Below are positions 34,042-43,962 of a stretch of DNA of 45,063 bases, one piece after another; the stretch's first letter is position 1; every line of letters begins with the position of its first letter. Location of the stretch: NCBI GenBank assembly GCA_019116885.1, contig DXAU01000011.1:1-45063 (forward strand). The letters are read 5' to 3'. A program made the position numbers and the translations under genes. Origin of the DNA: Candidatus Mediterraneibacter pullistercoris (GTDB taxonomy: Bacteria > Bacillota > Clostridia > Lachnospirales > Lachnospiraceae). The notes under the pieces are model-generated. The model was not told where the DNA came from and did no database searches. It saw only the letters and a program-made list of their open reading frames with translations.

Positions 34042-35529
34042 TCAAACTCCAAGAATCGTTTTTACAGCAGCTTTCATCCCATCGGCATCGCACTCTTCCG
34101 TGTGACGGATTCCGGCGTTTCTGATCTCCTGAATCGCGTCGGGCACATCTGTTCCGGATATCCTGCTCAGCTCATCGATCAGTTCAAACTCGTCCACGCC
34201 TTCGTATTTGGCATCAATGGCAGTCATCACACTATGGATAAATTTATACGGACTTGCTGTGGAAGCCACAAGGCATTTTCTGTCATCTCCGCTGTCTGCC
34301 CTGTACTGAGCACACACCCATGCCGCCACCGCTGTATGAGTGTCCATCACATAGCCCGTTTTCTCATAAGTAGTCCGGATTGTCTCTTTCGTCTCTTCTT
34401 CTGTGGCAAAACCGCCTGCAAAATCAGAAAGTTTCTCTTTCATCTCCGGAGTGATCTCGTAGGAGCCTTTCTCCCGGAGCTGCGTCATTAATTCCGCATT
34501 TTTCTGTGCATCCTCTCCTGCGATCGTATAGATCAGACGCTCCAGGTTGCTGGAGATCAGAATGTCCATGGACGGGGAGGATGTGAGGATAAACTCACGG
34601 TTCTTATCATATACGCCTGTCCGGAAGAAATCAAAGAGCACTTTATTTTCGTTGGACGCACAGATCAGTTTTGCAATCGGCACTCCCATCTGTTTCGCAT
34701 AATATGCAGCAAGGATATTTCCGAAATTTCCGGTCGGAACAGTCACATTGATTTCCTCTCCGGATGCAATCTCTTCATTCTCCAGAAGTTTTGCATATGC
34801 ATATACATAGTAGACTACCTGGGGAACAAGCCGTCCAATATTGATGGAATTAGCTGACGAGAACTGGTATCCCGCGTCTGCAAGTGCTTTCTCCAGTTCT
34901 TTGTCTTCAAAGAGGGCTTTCACGCCGCTCTGGGCATTGTCAAAATTCCCATGGATTGCCACGACAGAAGTATTGTCCCCTTTCTGAGTCACCATCTGCA
35001 GTTCCTGCACACGGCTTACGCCTCCCTTTGGATAGAACACAATAATCTTAGTCCCCGGAACATCTGCAAATCCTGCAAGAGCTGCCTTTCCCGTATCTCC
35101 TGATGTCGCAGTCAGGATCACGATCTCATTCGTTACATGATTCTTCTTCGCCGCTGTTGTGAGAAGATGAGGCAGGATAGAAAGCGCCATGTCTTTAAAT
35201 GCAATTGTCGCCCCGTGGAACAGTTCCAGATGATACGTATCATCCACTTTCACAAGCGGTGCGATCACCTCTGTATCAAACTTGGAATCATAGGCGCTGT
35301 TGATACAATGCTTCAGTTCCTCCTCTGTGAAATCTGTGAGGAACTGTTTCATGACCGTATAGGCGGTCTCCTGATAGGTCATGTCCTTAAGTTCGTCCAT
35401 CGTCACATCCAGCTTTGGAATACGCTCCGGCACGAACAGTCCGCCGTCATCAGCAAGCCCTTTTAAGATGGCCTCGGAAGCTGTCACTGTTTTCTCAGAG
35501 TTTCTCGTGCTCTTATATAATAGATCCAT
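34042..35529 (-). CDS. thrC: Threonine synthase
   Basis: Converts O-phosphohomoserine to threonine using PLP. 495 residues, the long (class I / yeast-type) form with the N-terminal Y-x-S-T-R-N extension. PLP lysine K112 is in H-G-A-T-I-A-F-K-D, and the phosphate loop S-G-D-T-G-K-A-A follows. Other aspartate-family genes (asd) lie in the same window but not in the same operon. Confidence 0.95.
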   Translation of the reverse strand: MDLLYKSTRNSEKTVTASEAILKGLADDGGLFVPERIPKLDVTMDELKDMTYQETAYTVMKQFLTDFTEEELKHCINSAYDSKFDTEVIAPLVKVDDTYHLELFHGATIAFKDMALSILPHLLTTAAKKNHVTNEIVILTATSGDTGKAALAGFADVPGTKIIVFYPKGGVSRVQELQMVTQKGDNTSVVAIHGNFDNAQSGVKALFEDKELEKALADAGYQFSSANSINIGRLVPQVVYYVYAYAKLLENEEIASGEEINVTVPTGNFGNILAAYYAKQMGVPIAKLICASNENKVLFDFFRTGVYDKNREFILTSSPSMDILISSNLERLIYTIAGEDAQKNAELMTQLREKGSYEITPEMKEKLSDFAGGFATEEETKETIRTTYEKTGYVMDTHTAVAAWVCAQYRADSGDDRKCLVASTASPYKFIHSVMTAIDAKYEGVDEFELIDELSRISGTDVPDAIQEIRNAGIRHTEECDADGMKAAVKTILGV

Positions 35530-35614
35530 TCTTTTACCCTCTTTTTCTTTTCTCCGTGTTACTGCACTGAATTATAGCATATATCCGGCTTTCCTGTCCA
35601 TAGCGTTCGGCGGT

Positions 35615-36937
35615 TCAGGACTGTTTGGAAATCATAATCGCCACGATACCGCACACTGCCATCAGAACCGGATAGATAAGATAAGGAAGCATATCAAAGG
35701 GCGTCAGACCGGAGAGCGTCGCTGCCGAGAGGAGCTGCGCTCCATAGGGGATGAGGCCCTGGCCGACAGATGTGAACATATCCAGGAGCGACGCTGATCT
35801 CTTGGGATCTACACCGTACTCGTCGCTGATCTCTTTTGCGATAGGCCCTGCCATAACGATCGCCACCGTGTTATTTGCCGTACACAGATCAACAAGCAGA
35901 GCCAGCGCAGCTATCCCCGCCTGGGCGCCTTTCTTGCCGCGGATTTTGCTCTTTATCAGGTTCAGGATAAAATGGATGCCGCCATTTGCCCGGACGAGCG
36001 ACACAATACACGCCACGATAATCGAGATGACCGTGATGTCATACATGGAGACAACCCCGTCTCCTACCACAGTAAATATATCCGACAATGCGATCATTCC
36101 CGTTCCCACTCCAACCACAAGTGAAAGTACAGTTCCCGCGATCAGCACAAGAAATACATTGATACCGATCAGCGCTCCTATGAGCACGACAAGGTACGGA
36201 AGAACCTGGAGAAGATGATACCCCTCACTGCTGATACTGTAGCTCATGTTTCTTGTAATGAACCAGAAGAAGATGACTGTAATGACTGCCGCAGGAAGCA
36301 CAATCAGAAAATTCGCCCTGAACTTATCTTTCATCTCGCATCCCTGTGTTTTAACTGCAGCGATCGTCGTATCAGATATCATGGACAGATTATCTCCGAA
36401 CATCGCCCCGCACACTACAGCAGCTATGCAGACTGCCATCGGGAATCCGGCCGTATCGCTGATCCCCACTGCGATCGGCGCCAGAGCAGCGATCGTTCCC
36501 ATGGAGGTTCCCATGGAAACCGAGATAAAGCAGCTTATAACAAACAGTCCCGACACGATAAAGTGTGCCGGTATCAGTGACAGACCAAGATTTACTGTGC
36601 TGTCGACTCCGCCCGCCGCAGTCACGGCTCCTGAAAACCCGCCCGCACAGAGGAAGATCAGACACATCGTGATAATGTTTTCCTCCCCTGCTCCTTTTGC
36701 AATAATACGTATCTTCTCGTCAAAACTCACTTTCCGGTTCTGCAGAAATGCTGCAGCCAGAGCAATGAGGAACGCAACAATCGCCGGGATCGCATAAAAG
36801 TCCTGGAATACGATACCGCCGCCTAAGAAAATAACGAGGAATACACCGATAGGCATCAGCGCCGACGCTTTTCCTTCGGTGTTATACACCCCTGTTTCCA
36901 TCTGGTTTTCCTGTTTCTCCTGATTTTCCTTTCCCAT
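35615..36937 (-). CDS. NhaC-type Na+/H+ antiporter-family transporter
   Basis: 440 residues from ATG 36937, preceded by AAGGGGA; an upstream ATG at 36967 is rejected. About eleven membrane segments. Typical family motifs: S-M-G-T-S-M-G-T-I-A-A-L-A-P, F-G-D-N-L-S-M-I-S-D-T-T-I-A, and a late discontinuous helix with N-N-T-V-A-I-V-M-A-G-P. Members exchange Na+ for H+ or carry amino/organic acids. Placement between thrC and leuCD hints at an amino-acid-related substrate, but this is inference. Confidence 0.88.
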   Translation of the reverse strand: MGKENQEKQENQMETGVYNTEGKASALMPIGVFLVIFLGGGIVFQDFYAIPAIVAFLIALAAAFLQNRKVSFDEKIRIIAKGAGEENIITMCLIFLCAGGFSGAVTAAGGVDSTVNLGLSLIPAHFIVSGLFVISCFISVSMGTSMGTIAALAPIAVGISDTAGFPMAVCIAAVVCGAMFGDNLSMISDTTIAAVKTQGCEMKDKFRANFLIVLPAAVITVIFFWFITRNMSYSISSEGYHLLQVLPYLVVLIGALIGINVFLVLIAGTVLSLVVGVGTGMIALSDIFTVVGDGVVSMYDITVISIIVACIVSLVRANGGIHFILNLIKSKIRGKKGAQAGIAALALLVDLCTANNTVAIVMAGPIAKEISDEYGVDPKRSASLLDMFTSVGQGLIPYGAQLLSAATLSGLTPFDMLPYLIYPVLMAVCGIVAIMISKQS

Positions 36938-37036
36938 AGTTTCCCCTTTCATGTAACCGCTTTCCACAATCCTTTTCTCCGCAGCGCAGATCTATAAGCA
37001 CATTCGCGCTATACACAGCCGCTCTGCCATATTTAC

Positions 37037-37086
37037 AAAAAGGATGCCGTATGAATACATAAAATATACTACATACAGCATCCTTT
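37037..37086 (-). terminator. Terminator of leuCD
   Basis: Arms AAAGGATGC-c-GTATG and CATAC-a-GCATCCTTT (about 37039-37053 with 37072-37086), then TTTTT on the minus strand, just after the leuD stop at 37110. Confidence 0.8.
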
Positions 37087-37109
37087 CCATACTTCTGATA
37101 TCTGTTCCT

Positions 37110-37613
37110 TTATTCTGCCTGTTGCTTTTTCTTATTGTTCGTGTAATTGACAAGACCGCCTGCGGCTATGAGCTTCTGCATAAATTCCGGGAAAGCCTGC
37201 CCCTGGAACTCTGTACCTTTTGTCAGGTTGCAGATTCTGCCGCTGTCAAAATCCACTTCCACCTCATCGCCCGCCTCGATGCCTTTTGCCGCTTCCGGAC
37301 ATTCGATGATCGGCAGTCCGATATTGATAGCGTTGCGGTAAAAAATGCGGGCAAATGTCTCTGCAATGATACAGCTTACGCCTGCCGTTTTCAGACAGAG
37401 CGGCGCATGTTCTCTGGATGAGCCGCATCCGAAGTTCTTATTGGCAACAATCAGGTCGCCCGGCTGTACTTTCTTCACAAAATCCGGATCGATATCTACC
37501 ATGGCGTGGCTTGCCAGTTCCTTTGCGTCAAAGGAATTCAGATATCTTGCCGGAATGATCACGTCTGTATCGACGTTGTCGCCATATTTAAAAACATGTC
37601 CTTTTGCTTTCAT
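37110..37613 (-). CDS. leuD: 3-isopropylmalate dehydratase, small subunit
   Basis: 167 residues. Swivelling domain of isopropylmalate isomerase: [12 protein letters not shown] at the start and the substrate loop [10 protein letters not shown]. Its ATG overlaps the leuC stop by one base (TGATG), so translation is coupled. The short single-domain form pairs with the 424-residue LeuC. Homoaconitase-type or citramalate substrates are possible for this subfamily; leucine synthesis is the default. Confidence 0.92.
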   Translation of the reverse strand: MKAKGHVFKYGDNVDTDVIIPARYLNSFDAKELASHAMVDIDPDFVKKVQPGDLIVANKNFGCGSSREHAPLCLKTAGVSCIIAETFARIFYRNAINIGLPIIECPEAAKGIEAGDEVEVDFDSGRICNLTKGTEFQGQAFPEFMQKLIAAGGLVNYTNNKKKQQAE

Positions 37614-38887
37614 CACATGTCACCCACTTTCTCAGGATTTGCAATATAGCCTGCGATCGCGCTCGCGGCCGCCACTTCAGGGGATGCAAGGTAGATCAGG
37701 GAATCTACATGTCCCATACGGCCCACAAAATTGCGGTTCGTTGTGGAAACACATTTCTCTCCCGCTGCCATAACACCCATATGCCCGCCCATGCACGGAC
37801 CGCAGCTCGGTGTGTTCACCGCGCATCCTGCATCCACGAAGATCTCCAGAAGTCCTTCCTCAATGCACTGCTTATAGATCTTCTGAGTCGCCGGAACTAC
37901 CATAACACGCACATCCGGATGTACCGTGCGGCCTTTCAGGATCGCCGCCGCCTTTCTCATATCTTCCATACGCCCGTTGGTACACGACCCGATCACGACC
38001 TGGTCAATTCTGACCGGCTCCATTGCCTCGATCTCGTCAATAGTCTTTGCATTTCCCGGAAGGTGCGGAAACGCAACTGTCGGACGCACCTGGGACAGAT
38101 CAATGGTGATGACTTCATCATACTGCGCATCTTCATCCGCCTCGTAGATCGTGTACGGTTTCTTTGAATGTTCTTTGATATATGCAAGCGCCTGATCATC
38201 CACAGGGAAGATCCCGTTCTTCGCACCTGCCTCGATCGCCATGTTCGCCATCGTGAACCGGTCGTCCATGGACAGGTTCGCGATGCCGTCTCCGGTGAAT
38301 TCCATCGATTTATAGAGGGCGCCGTCAACTCCGATCTTTCCGATGATATGGATAATAACATCCTTGCCGCTTACATATTTGCCCGGTTTCCCGGTCAGCA
38401 CGAACTTAATAGCGCTGGGCACCTTGAACCAGATCTCCCCGGTCGCCATGCCCGTCGCAATGTCCGTTGTTCCCATACCCGTGGAAAATGCGCCGAGCGC
38501 GCCGTATGTACAAGTGTGGGAGTCAGCTCCGATGATGCACTCGCCGGCTGTCACAACGCCCGCTTCCGGCAGGATCGCGTGCTCCACACCGGACTTGCCC
38601 TGCTCAAAATACCAGGTCAGTCCCTGCTCCTTTGCATACTCTCGGATCGCCTTGGAATTCTCCGCTGATTTGATATCTTTGTTCGGTGTGAAATGATCCG
38701 GGACAAATACAACTTTATCTTTGTCAAACACGTGATCCGACATCTGTTTGATGATCGGCAGAGCCATCGGTCCTGTGATGTCATTTGCCATGACCACGTC
38801 AAGCTTCGCCTCAATCAGCTGCCCTGCCTCCACCGAGTCAAGCCCTGCGTGCGCTGCCAGAATCTTCTGTGTCATTGTCATTCCCAT
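37613..38887 (-). CDS. leuC: 3-isopropylmalate dehydratase, large subunit
   Basis: 424 residues, the short clostridial/archaeal class. Iron-sulfur ligands lie in V-I-G-S-C-T-N-G-R and [14 protein letters not shown]. With LeuD it isomerises 2- to 3-isopropylmalate via dehydration. Start ATG 38887, with AAGGAGG upstream. Divergent from the FadR-type regulator at 39079; the 190-base gap holds that regulator's promoter. No T-box or leader peptide is visible. Confidence 0.94.
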   Translation of the reverse strand: MGMTMTQKILAAHAGLDSVEAGQLIEAKLDVVMANDITGPMALPIIKQMSDHVFDKDKVVFVPDHFTPNKDIKSAENSKAIREYAKEQGLTWYFEQGKSGVEHAILPEAGVVTAGECIIGADSHTCTYGALGAFSTGMGTTDIATGMATGEIWFKVPSAIKFVLTGKPGKYVSGKDVIIHIIGKIGVDGALYKSMEFTGDGIANLSMDDRFTMANMAIEAGAKNGIFPVDDQALAYIKEHSKKPYTIYEADEDAQYDEVITIDLSQVRPTVAFPHLPGNAKTIDEIEAMEPVRIDQVVIGSCTNGRMEDMRKAAAILKGRTVHPDVRVMVVPATQKIYKQCIEEGLLEIFVDAGCAVNTPSCGPCMGGHMGVMAAGEKCVSTTNRNFVGRMGHVDSLIYLASPEVAAASAIAGYIANPEKVGDM

Positions 38888-38982
38888 AATGACAGCCTCC
38901 TTTATGTTAAACGTCTATTTTGTCATTTTACCACAGGAAAGTGAGAAAAAAAAGGGAAGAATTTAATGACATGCTGATCCGC

Positions 38983-39012
38983 TTGACGTCTCCGGGACGT
39001 TTCCCTTATAAT
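38983..39012 (+). promoter_or_regulatory. Promoter of the FadR-type regulator
   Basis: -35 TTGACG (38983-38988), 18-base spacer, -10 TATAAT (39007-39012). A small inverted repeat ACGTC-tccgg-GACGT overlaps the -35 and spacer. Confidence 0.6.
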
Positions 39013-39078
39013 AAATCTGCTGTCTTACTGTTACGATTTGCAGATATATGAAAAAGTCTTTATTACAGCGGGGGTATT

Positions 39079-39792
39079 ATGAGTGAAATCAAGTCAGACA
39101 ATACATCAAGAATATCAATGCAGCCTGTGGAGAAGAAATCTCTCTATTTGAAAATATCTGATTCCATATACAGCTACATACAGATGAATGAGCTCCAGCC
39201 CGGAGATAAGCTTCCGTCCGAGCGTGAGATGTCGGTCATGCTGAGAACCAGCCGCAACTCAGTCCGGGAAGCCCTGCGTATTCTTGAGGACCGCGGTCTG
39301 ATCTACGTCAAGACCGGAAGCGGCGTATTCATCCAGAATCCGTACGGCGAAAATAACTCTTTTGCAGTAAGGCTGACAAACTGTACACTGCGCGAGATGC
39401 AGGAACTTCAGAACACCCTGGATCATCAGGCTGTGCAGAACGCAATGGAGCGCGGCACAAAAGAGGAAAAACAGGAACTCGTCTCTCTCGCCACTGAGAT
39501 GGTACGTCTTGCTTCGGACAACCTCTACAGCCATATCCTGGATCACAGTTTCCACAGCAAGCTGTATGAGATTGGGCGAAATTCCGCGATCCATCAGCTC
39601 ATCGTACGTATCCGGGAATACCGCTTCGTACAGCAGGAAGAGTCGGAAGACGGAAATGATTCGATCTGGCTGCCTACTGTTCCACAGCATCTTGATCTGG
39701 CTCAGGCTCTGCATGATAAAGATCCGGAAAAGGCGATCCGGGCGATCGATGAGATCAATGAATACGGCTTTCGTATCTCAGCCAAACTATAA
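39079..39792 (+). CDS. GntR-family (FadR/FCD) transcriptional regulator
   Basis: 237 residues. The N-terminal winged helix (about 22-88) has the FadR signature P-G-D-K-L-P-S-E-R-E ... S-R-N-S-V-R-E-A-L-R-I-L-E-x-R-G-L-I; the C-terminal all-helical FCD domain (about 95-230) binds a small acid effector, often with a metal. It converges on the NhaC transporter/PLP-lyase pair. The promoter of that pair contains a site fitting the FadR-subfamily rule TnGTnnnACnA, so regulation of that operon is the best guess. leuCD, read divergently, is an alternative target. Confidence 0.92.
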   Translation: MSEIKSDNTSRISMQPVEKKSLYLKISDSIYSYIQMNELQPGDKLPSEREMSVMLRTSRNSVREALRILEDRGLIYVKTGSGVFIQNPYGENNSFAVRLTNCTLREMQELQNTLDHQAVQNAMERGTKEEKQELVSLATEMVRLASDNLYSHILDHSFHSKLYEIGRNSAIHQLIVRIREYRFVQQEESEDGNDSIWLPTVPQHLDLAQALHDKDPEKAIRAIDEINEYGFRISAKL

Positions 39793-39808
39793 TATAAAAA
39801 AACAATTC

Positions 39809-39854
39809 AGGCACCGGAGGACGATTCTGTATATCGTCCTGCCGGCGCCTTTTT
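39809..39854. terminator. Bidirectional terminator between the FadR-type regulator and the transporter
   Basis: Stem AGG-CACCGG-AGGACGAT with ATCGTCCT-CCGG-CGCCT around a short loop, with A-run before and T-run after, between convergent genes. Confidence 0.85.
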
Positions 39855-39864
39855 ATTTACTCAT

Positions 39865-41358
39865 TTATTCCTGAACAATTTCTTTTTTTCCGTTCAGTTC
39901 AAGATATTCATTGTAGCTGTCGCTGCCTTCCTTGATTCTGGCAATTCCAAACCCTGTAAAGCCATAGATAACGGCAAATATGATTCCTGTGTAGCACAGG
40001 CATGCCCATGGTGCATACTGTATTGTAGGAACGCCGAGTACGGAAGTCATATAGACTCCGGCCAGCGACCATGGTACAAGCGGCTCTATGACTGTAACGC
40101 TGTCTTCAAGTGTACGTGAAAGGTTCTTAGATTCCAGCCCTCTCTTAATATACTCTCCACGGAACATTCCGCCGATCATGAGGAAAGTAACTGTTGCTTC
40201 TCCGATCACTGTGATCATCAGGACACCCATAATAACTGTTATTGTGATAAGCTGTCCTGTACTGTGGATGTGTTTCATCACTCTTTCCAGTACCACGTCC
40301 AGACTGCCGCTCACAGTCAGTGCTCCGATAAAGCTGAAACCGCAGAACGCCATCAGCGTTGTGTTCATCATGGATGCCATTCCTCCTCTCTCGAGAAGTG
40401 CAGGAATCTGTTCGGCTATTGTATCAAGATTTACAGATGTATTTCCAAACATCTCCATGCTGAATCCGTCTACCATGCTTGTCGCGCAGGTTGAGAAAGA
40501 AAATCCCTGCATTGTGACCGCTATGATGATAGCAACAGCCGATGAGATCAGCATGACAGGTATCGTCGGCTTCTTCCAGAGGGAACCGATAATAACAATG
40601 ATCGGAGGAATCAGCAGCACAAACCCTGCCGGCATGCTCATATTGAACAGCTCTGAAAGTGTTTTGATGATCTCATCAACCTGGCTGACTTCTCCGCTGC
40701 CCGCAAAACTCATTCCGGCAACCGTATATACAATACAGCAGATGATGAAGCCCGGTACAGTCGTATAGAACATATGTCCTACATGCTGATACAGATTGGT
40801 TCCGGTAGCAATGGCAGACATATTGGTACTGTCTGAAAGCGGAGACATCTTATCTCCGAAATAGGCTCCCGCCACAATCGCTCCCGCTACTGCCGGAAGC
40901 GGAGCTCCCATACCCGAGGCAACACTGATCAGCGCCGCGCCGACCGTACCTGCAGCTCCCCATGATGTACCTGTACTTACTGACAGGATAACTGTCACAA
41001 GGAAGGATGTCAGAATGATGAATTTAGGACTGATGATCTCAAGTCCCAGATACACGAGGAACGGGATCGTCCCGCTGACGATCCATGCACCGATCATCAG
41101 GCCTACACAGATCAGGATCATAATAGCCGGGAAACCTTTGGCCAGTTTGCTTACGATTTCTTCCTCGATCGCCTTCCATGTATGTCCGAGATACATACAT
41201 AAGCATGTTGTAAATGCAGCACAGATCAGAAGGAGGATCTTAATATCAATATCAAAAATGATCAATCCCGTAAATAATACGACAAACATAAATACCAGCG
41301 GCAGTACCGCGAGGAAAAGTCCGGGTCTTTTTGCTGTTCTTTTTTCTTTATTTTCCAT
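39865..41358 (-). CDS. NhaC-family transporter, possibly a methionine/amino-acid carrier
   Basis: 497 residues, about eleven or twelve membrane segments. NhaC family motifs: S-T-G-T-S-W-G-A-A-G-T-V-G-A-A, G-A-Y-F-G-D-K-M-S-P-L-S-D-S-T-N-M, and a late E-P-L-V-P-W-S segment. Automatic labels would be Na+/H+ antiporter. Its partner gene 27 bases upstream encodes a trans-sulfuration-family PLP enzyme. NhaC-type proteins (MetT) are known candidates for Na+-coupled methionine uptake. A carrier for methionine, cystathionine or another amino acid is therefore plausible. Confidence 0.87.
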   Translation of the reverse strand: MENKEKRTAKRPGLFLAVLPLVFMFVVLFTGLIIFDIDIKILLLICAAFTTCLCMYLGHTWKAIEEEIVSKLAKGFPAIMILICVGLMIGAWIVSGTIPFLVYLGLEIISPKFIILTSFLVTVILSVSTGTSWGAAGTVGAALISVASGMGAPLPAVAGAIVAGAYFGDKMSPLSDSTNMSAIATGTNLYQHVGHMFYTTVPGFIICCIVYTVAGMSFAGSGEVSQVDEIIKTLSELFNMSMPAGFVLLIPPIIVIIGSLWKKPTIPVMLISSAVAIIIAVTMQGFSFSTCATSMVDGFSMEMFGNTSVNLDTIAEQIPALLERGGMASMMNTTLMAFCGFSFIGALTVSGSLDVVLERVMKHIHSTGQLITITVIMGVLMITVIGEATVTFLMIGGMFRGEYIKRGLESKNLSRTLEDSVTVIEPLVPWSLAGVYMTSVLGVPTIQYAPWACLCYTGIIFAVIYGFTGFGIARIKEGSDSYNEYLELNGKKEIVQE

Positions 41359-41385
41359 TTGTACACCTCACCAAATCCGGTCGAA

Positions 41386-42561
41386 TTATATTTTGTCAAG
41401 CGCCTGTTTCAGGTCGTCGATCAGGTTCTCCGCACCTTCTAATCCACAGTGCAGTCTTACGATATTTCTCGTCAGGCCGTGGAACGCGAGTTCCTCGTCA
41501 CTCCAGTTGTATGTATATGCGATCGCGAGGCTCTCAAATCCGCCCCATGACGCTCCCTTCTCAAAGAGCTTCAGATTATCCACAAATGTCTCCACATCCT
41601 CAAGACTTCCGTCTATCTCCACACTCATTAGTCCACATTCGCCCTTCTGCTGCTTTCTCGCCAGTTCATACTGCGGGTGGGACGGAAGACCTGTGTAGAA
41701 TACTCTCTTGATCTTCGGATGACCTTCAAGGAATTTCGCCACTTCCATCGCCGTCTCATAGTGTCTCTGCATGCGCACATCCAGAGTCCTTAAGCCGCGG
41801 ATCGCAAGCCACGCTTCCATGGGTCCCATTACGCTGCCGAACCAGTCCCTCTGTACCATGACTTTCTTCATGAATTCCTCATCCTTTGAGATCAGTACGC
41901 CGCCAAGAAGATCACTGTGTCCGCCAATGTATTTTGTCATCGTGTGCATAACGATATCGATTCCCATATCGAGCGGTTTCTGGAAGATCGGTGTGGAATA
42001 CGTATTGTCAATGTAAGTAATGATCCCGTTCTTCTTCGCAAGCTCTGCGACTCCCACGAGATCCACTACATTAAATACCAGAGTGGACGGACTCTCCAGA
42101 ATGATCATGTCTGTCTCCGGACGGATCGCATCCTCGAACTCTTTCACTGTTTTTCCCTCTACATAAGTCACTGTGATCTCATATTTCTTACAGAGAAATT
42201 CATCCAGCAGATGCTGTACCGGCCCGTAACTCTCCCTGATGCAGATAATATGGCTTCCGGCCTTACATACTGCAAGGATCGCCGCCGCACATGCTGCCAT
42301 GCCTGCAGAAAATACAACTGCCCTTGACCCATGTTCCAGGGCTGCCATCTTTTTCTCAAGGATCGTAACGGTTGGATTGGATGCCCTTCCATAGTAATAT
42401 TCATCCTTGAAAATATCTACGGAAAAATAGTCTTTAACCGTATCAAAGACATGTAAAGATGTCATGAATACCGGCGGTGTAACAGCCTTCATGTATTTAT
42501 GCGGGTCCTCTCCCACATGCGTCATTGCCAGTAAATCGTCTCTGTCTGCTCTGTCTGCCAT
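41386..42561 (-). CDS. Trans-sulfuration-family PLP enzyme (cystathionine/methionine gamma- or beta-lyase type)
   Basis: 391 residues from ATG 42561 with GGAGGG upstream. Fold-type I Cys/Met-metabolism enzyme: Y-x-R at 57-59 (phosphate-binding from the neighbour), S-A-G-M-A-A near 85-90, D-N-T-Y-S-T-P at 185-191, and PLP lysine K210 in T-M-T-K-Y-I-G-G-H-S-D. The Y-G-x pair at 112-113 is present, but the cysteine that marks true methionine gamma-lyases (position 116 there) is a proline here. So lyase type (cystathionine gamma-synthase, beta-lyase, gamma-lyase) is not decided. Co-transcribed with the NhaC-type carrier. Confidence 0.9.
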   Translation of the reverse strand: MADRADRDDLLAMTHVGEDPHKYMKAVTPPVFMTSLHVFDTVKDYFSVDIFKDEYYYGRASNPTVTILEKKMAALEHGSRAVVFSAGMAACAAAILAVCKAGSHIICIRESYGPVQHLLDEFLCKKYEITVTYVEGKTVKEFEDAIRPETDMIILESPSTLVFNVVDLVGVAELAKKNGIITYIDNTYSTPIFQKPLDMGIDIVMHTMTKYIGGHSDLLGGVLISKDEEFMKKVMVQRDWFGSVMGPMEAWLAIRGLRTLDVRMQRHYETAMEVAKFLEGHPKIKRVFYTGLPSHPQYELARKQQKGECGLMSVEIDGSLEDVETFVDNLKLFEKGASWGGFESLAIAYTYNWSDEELAFHGLTRNIVRLHCGLEGAENLIDDLKQALDKI

Positions 42562-42606
42562 CTGTATTCCCTCCATTGTAAAATTGGTTTATTGGTATTG
42601 TGGTTC

Positions 42607-42621
42607 ATTGGTTGAACCAAT
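42607..42621. promoter_or_regulatory. FadR-type operator upstream of the PLP enzyme/transporter operon
   Basis: ATTGGTTGAACCAAT, a perfect palindrome that contains TGGTTGAACCA, matching the FadR-subfamily consensus TnGTnnnACnA. Additional ATTGGT half-sites lie at about 42586-42600. It sits just downstream of the -10 box, a repressor position. Confidence 0.7.
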
Positions 42622-42632
42622 TTCTAAGCTAA

Positions 42633-42660
42633 ATTATATTCACTTCGTGAAAAATGTCAA
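42633..42660 (-). promoter_or_regulatory. Promoter of the PLP enzyme/transporter operon
   Basis: Consensus -35 TTGACA (42655-42660), 16-base spacer, consensus -10 TATAAT (42633-42638) on the minus strand; the FadR-type operator lies directly downstream. Confidence 0.8.
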
Positions 42661-42734
42661 TATACCATGATTCATAATTATTATTTTTGTAGTTTATGCA
42701 TAAATATAACTCTAAAAATTTGTCTAACACTCAC

Positions 42735-42770
42735 AAAAGAGGATCGCAGACTAATCTGCGATCCTCTTTT
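42735..42770 (-). terminator. Terminator of asd
   Basis: Perfect 16-bp stem AAAAGAGGATCGCAGA / TCTGCGATCCTCTTTT (42735-42750 with 42755-42770), loop CTAA, about 40 bases after the asd stop. Confidence 0.85.
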
Positions 42771-42811
42771 GTCCGCCTCACAGCGGTTCTTTAAAATCCG
42801 TCTGTTCCGGA

Positions 42812-43897
42812 TTATTTTTTCGCAATATATCCTTTTGCTGTCAGAGCCTCCGCACACAGGACTGCTCCGCCTGCCGCACCTCTGACTGTATTGTGGGAAA
42901 GGCCGATAAACTTGTAGTCGTACATCGTATCCTCTCTCAGACGTCCGATGGATACTCCCATACCGTTCTCGTAATCTACATCCAGTGTCACCTGCGGACG
43001 GTTGTCGTCTTCCAGATACTGGATAAACTGCTTCGGAGCGCTCGGAAGCTCTGCCTCCTGCGGGAATCCCTTGAAGTTTACGAGCTTCTCAATAAGCTGC
43101 TCTTTTGTAACTTTTTTCTCAAAGTTAATGAAAACTGCTGCCGTATGTCCGTTCAGAACCGGAACACGCACGCACTGGCATGTGATCTTCGGCAGTTCTG
43201 TCTTCACGATCTGACCATTCTCTACTTTACCAAGGACACGGAGCGGCTCCTGCTCGCTCTTCTCTTCCTCACCGCCGATGAACGGGATGATATTTCCTTC
43301 CATCTCCGGCCAGTCTTTGAATGTCTTTCCTGCTCCGGAGATCGCCTGATATGTCGTGACAACAAGCTCCTTCGGGCCGAACTCTTTCCATGCCGCAAGG
43401 CAGGGAGCGTAGCTCTGGATCGAACAGTTCGGTTTTACCGCAATAAAGCCGCGTGTTGTACCGAGACGTTTCTTCTGATCCGGGATCACATCGAAGTGTT
43501 CGGAATTGATCTCCGGTACTACCATCGGCACATCCGGCGTCCAGCGGTGTGCGCTGTTGTTTGACACAACAGGAGTCTCTGTCTTTGCATAGGCCTCCTC
43601 GATCGCACGGATCTCATCTTTGCTCATATCTACTGCACTGAATACAAAATCAACTGTAGAAGCCACATGCTCTACATCATTTACGTTGAGCACGACAAGT
43701 TTTTTCACTGCTTCAGGCATCGGAGTGTCCATCTTCCAACGGCCGCCCACTGCCTCTTCATATGTCTTTCCGGCAGAACGCGGGCTCGCCGCAACTGTTA
43801 CTACTTCAAACCACGGATGATTCTCAAGCAGAGAGATAAATCTCTGTCCGACCATACCTGTTGCTCCCAAGATTCCAACTTTTAATTTCTGATCCAT
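42812..43897 (-). CDS. asd: Aspartate-semialdehyde dehydrogenase
   Basis: 361 residues, the archaeal/fungal-like class. Reduces aspartyl phosphate to the semialdehyde, the branch point to lysine, threonine and methionine. NADP-binding G-A-T-G-M-V-G-Q-R-F at 11-20; active-site cysteine C158 in K-P-N-C-S-I-Q-S; later conserved N-G-H-T-A-A-V-F. Start ATG 43897, with AAGGAAG upstream. It lies about 65 bases downstream of argH and may share its transcript. Confidence 0.95.
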   Translation of the reverse strand: MDQKLKVGILGATGMVGQRFISLLENHPWFEVVTVAASPRSAGKTYEEAVGGRWKMDTPMPEAVKKLVVLNVNDVEHVASTVDFVFSAVDMSKDEIRAIEEAYAKTETPVVSNNSAHRWTPDVPMVVPEINSEHFDVIPDQKKRLGTTRGFIAVKPNCSIQSYAPCLAAWKEFGPKELVVTTYQAISGAGKTFKDWPEMEGNIIPFIGGEEEKSEQEPLRVLGKVENGQIVKTELPKITCQCVRVPVLNGHTAAVFINFEKKVTKEQLIEKLVNFKGFPQEAELPSAPKQFIQYLEDDNRPQVTLDVDYENGMGVSIGRLREDTMYDYKFIGLSHNTVRGAAGGAVLCAEALTAKGYIAKK

Positions 43898-43962
43898 TTT
43901 CCTACTTCCTTTCTCTCTTGATCTGTATTATCTTAATGCGTCATTCCTGTATCATATCTGAT

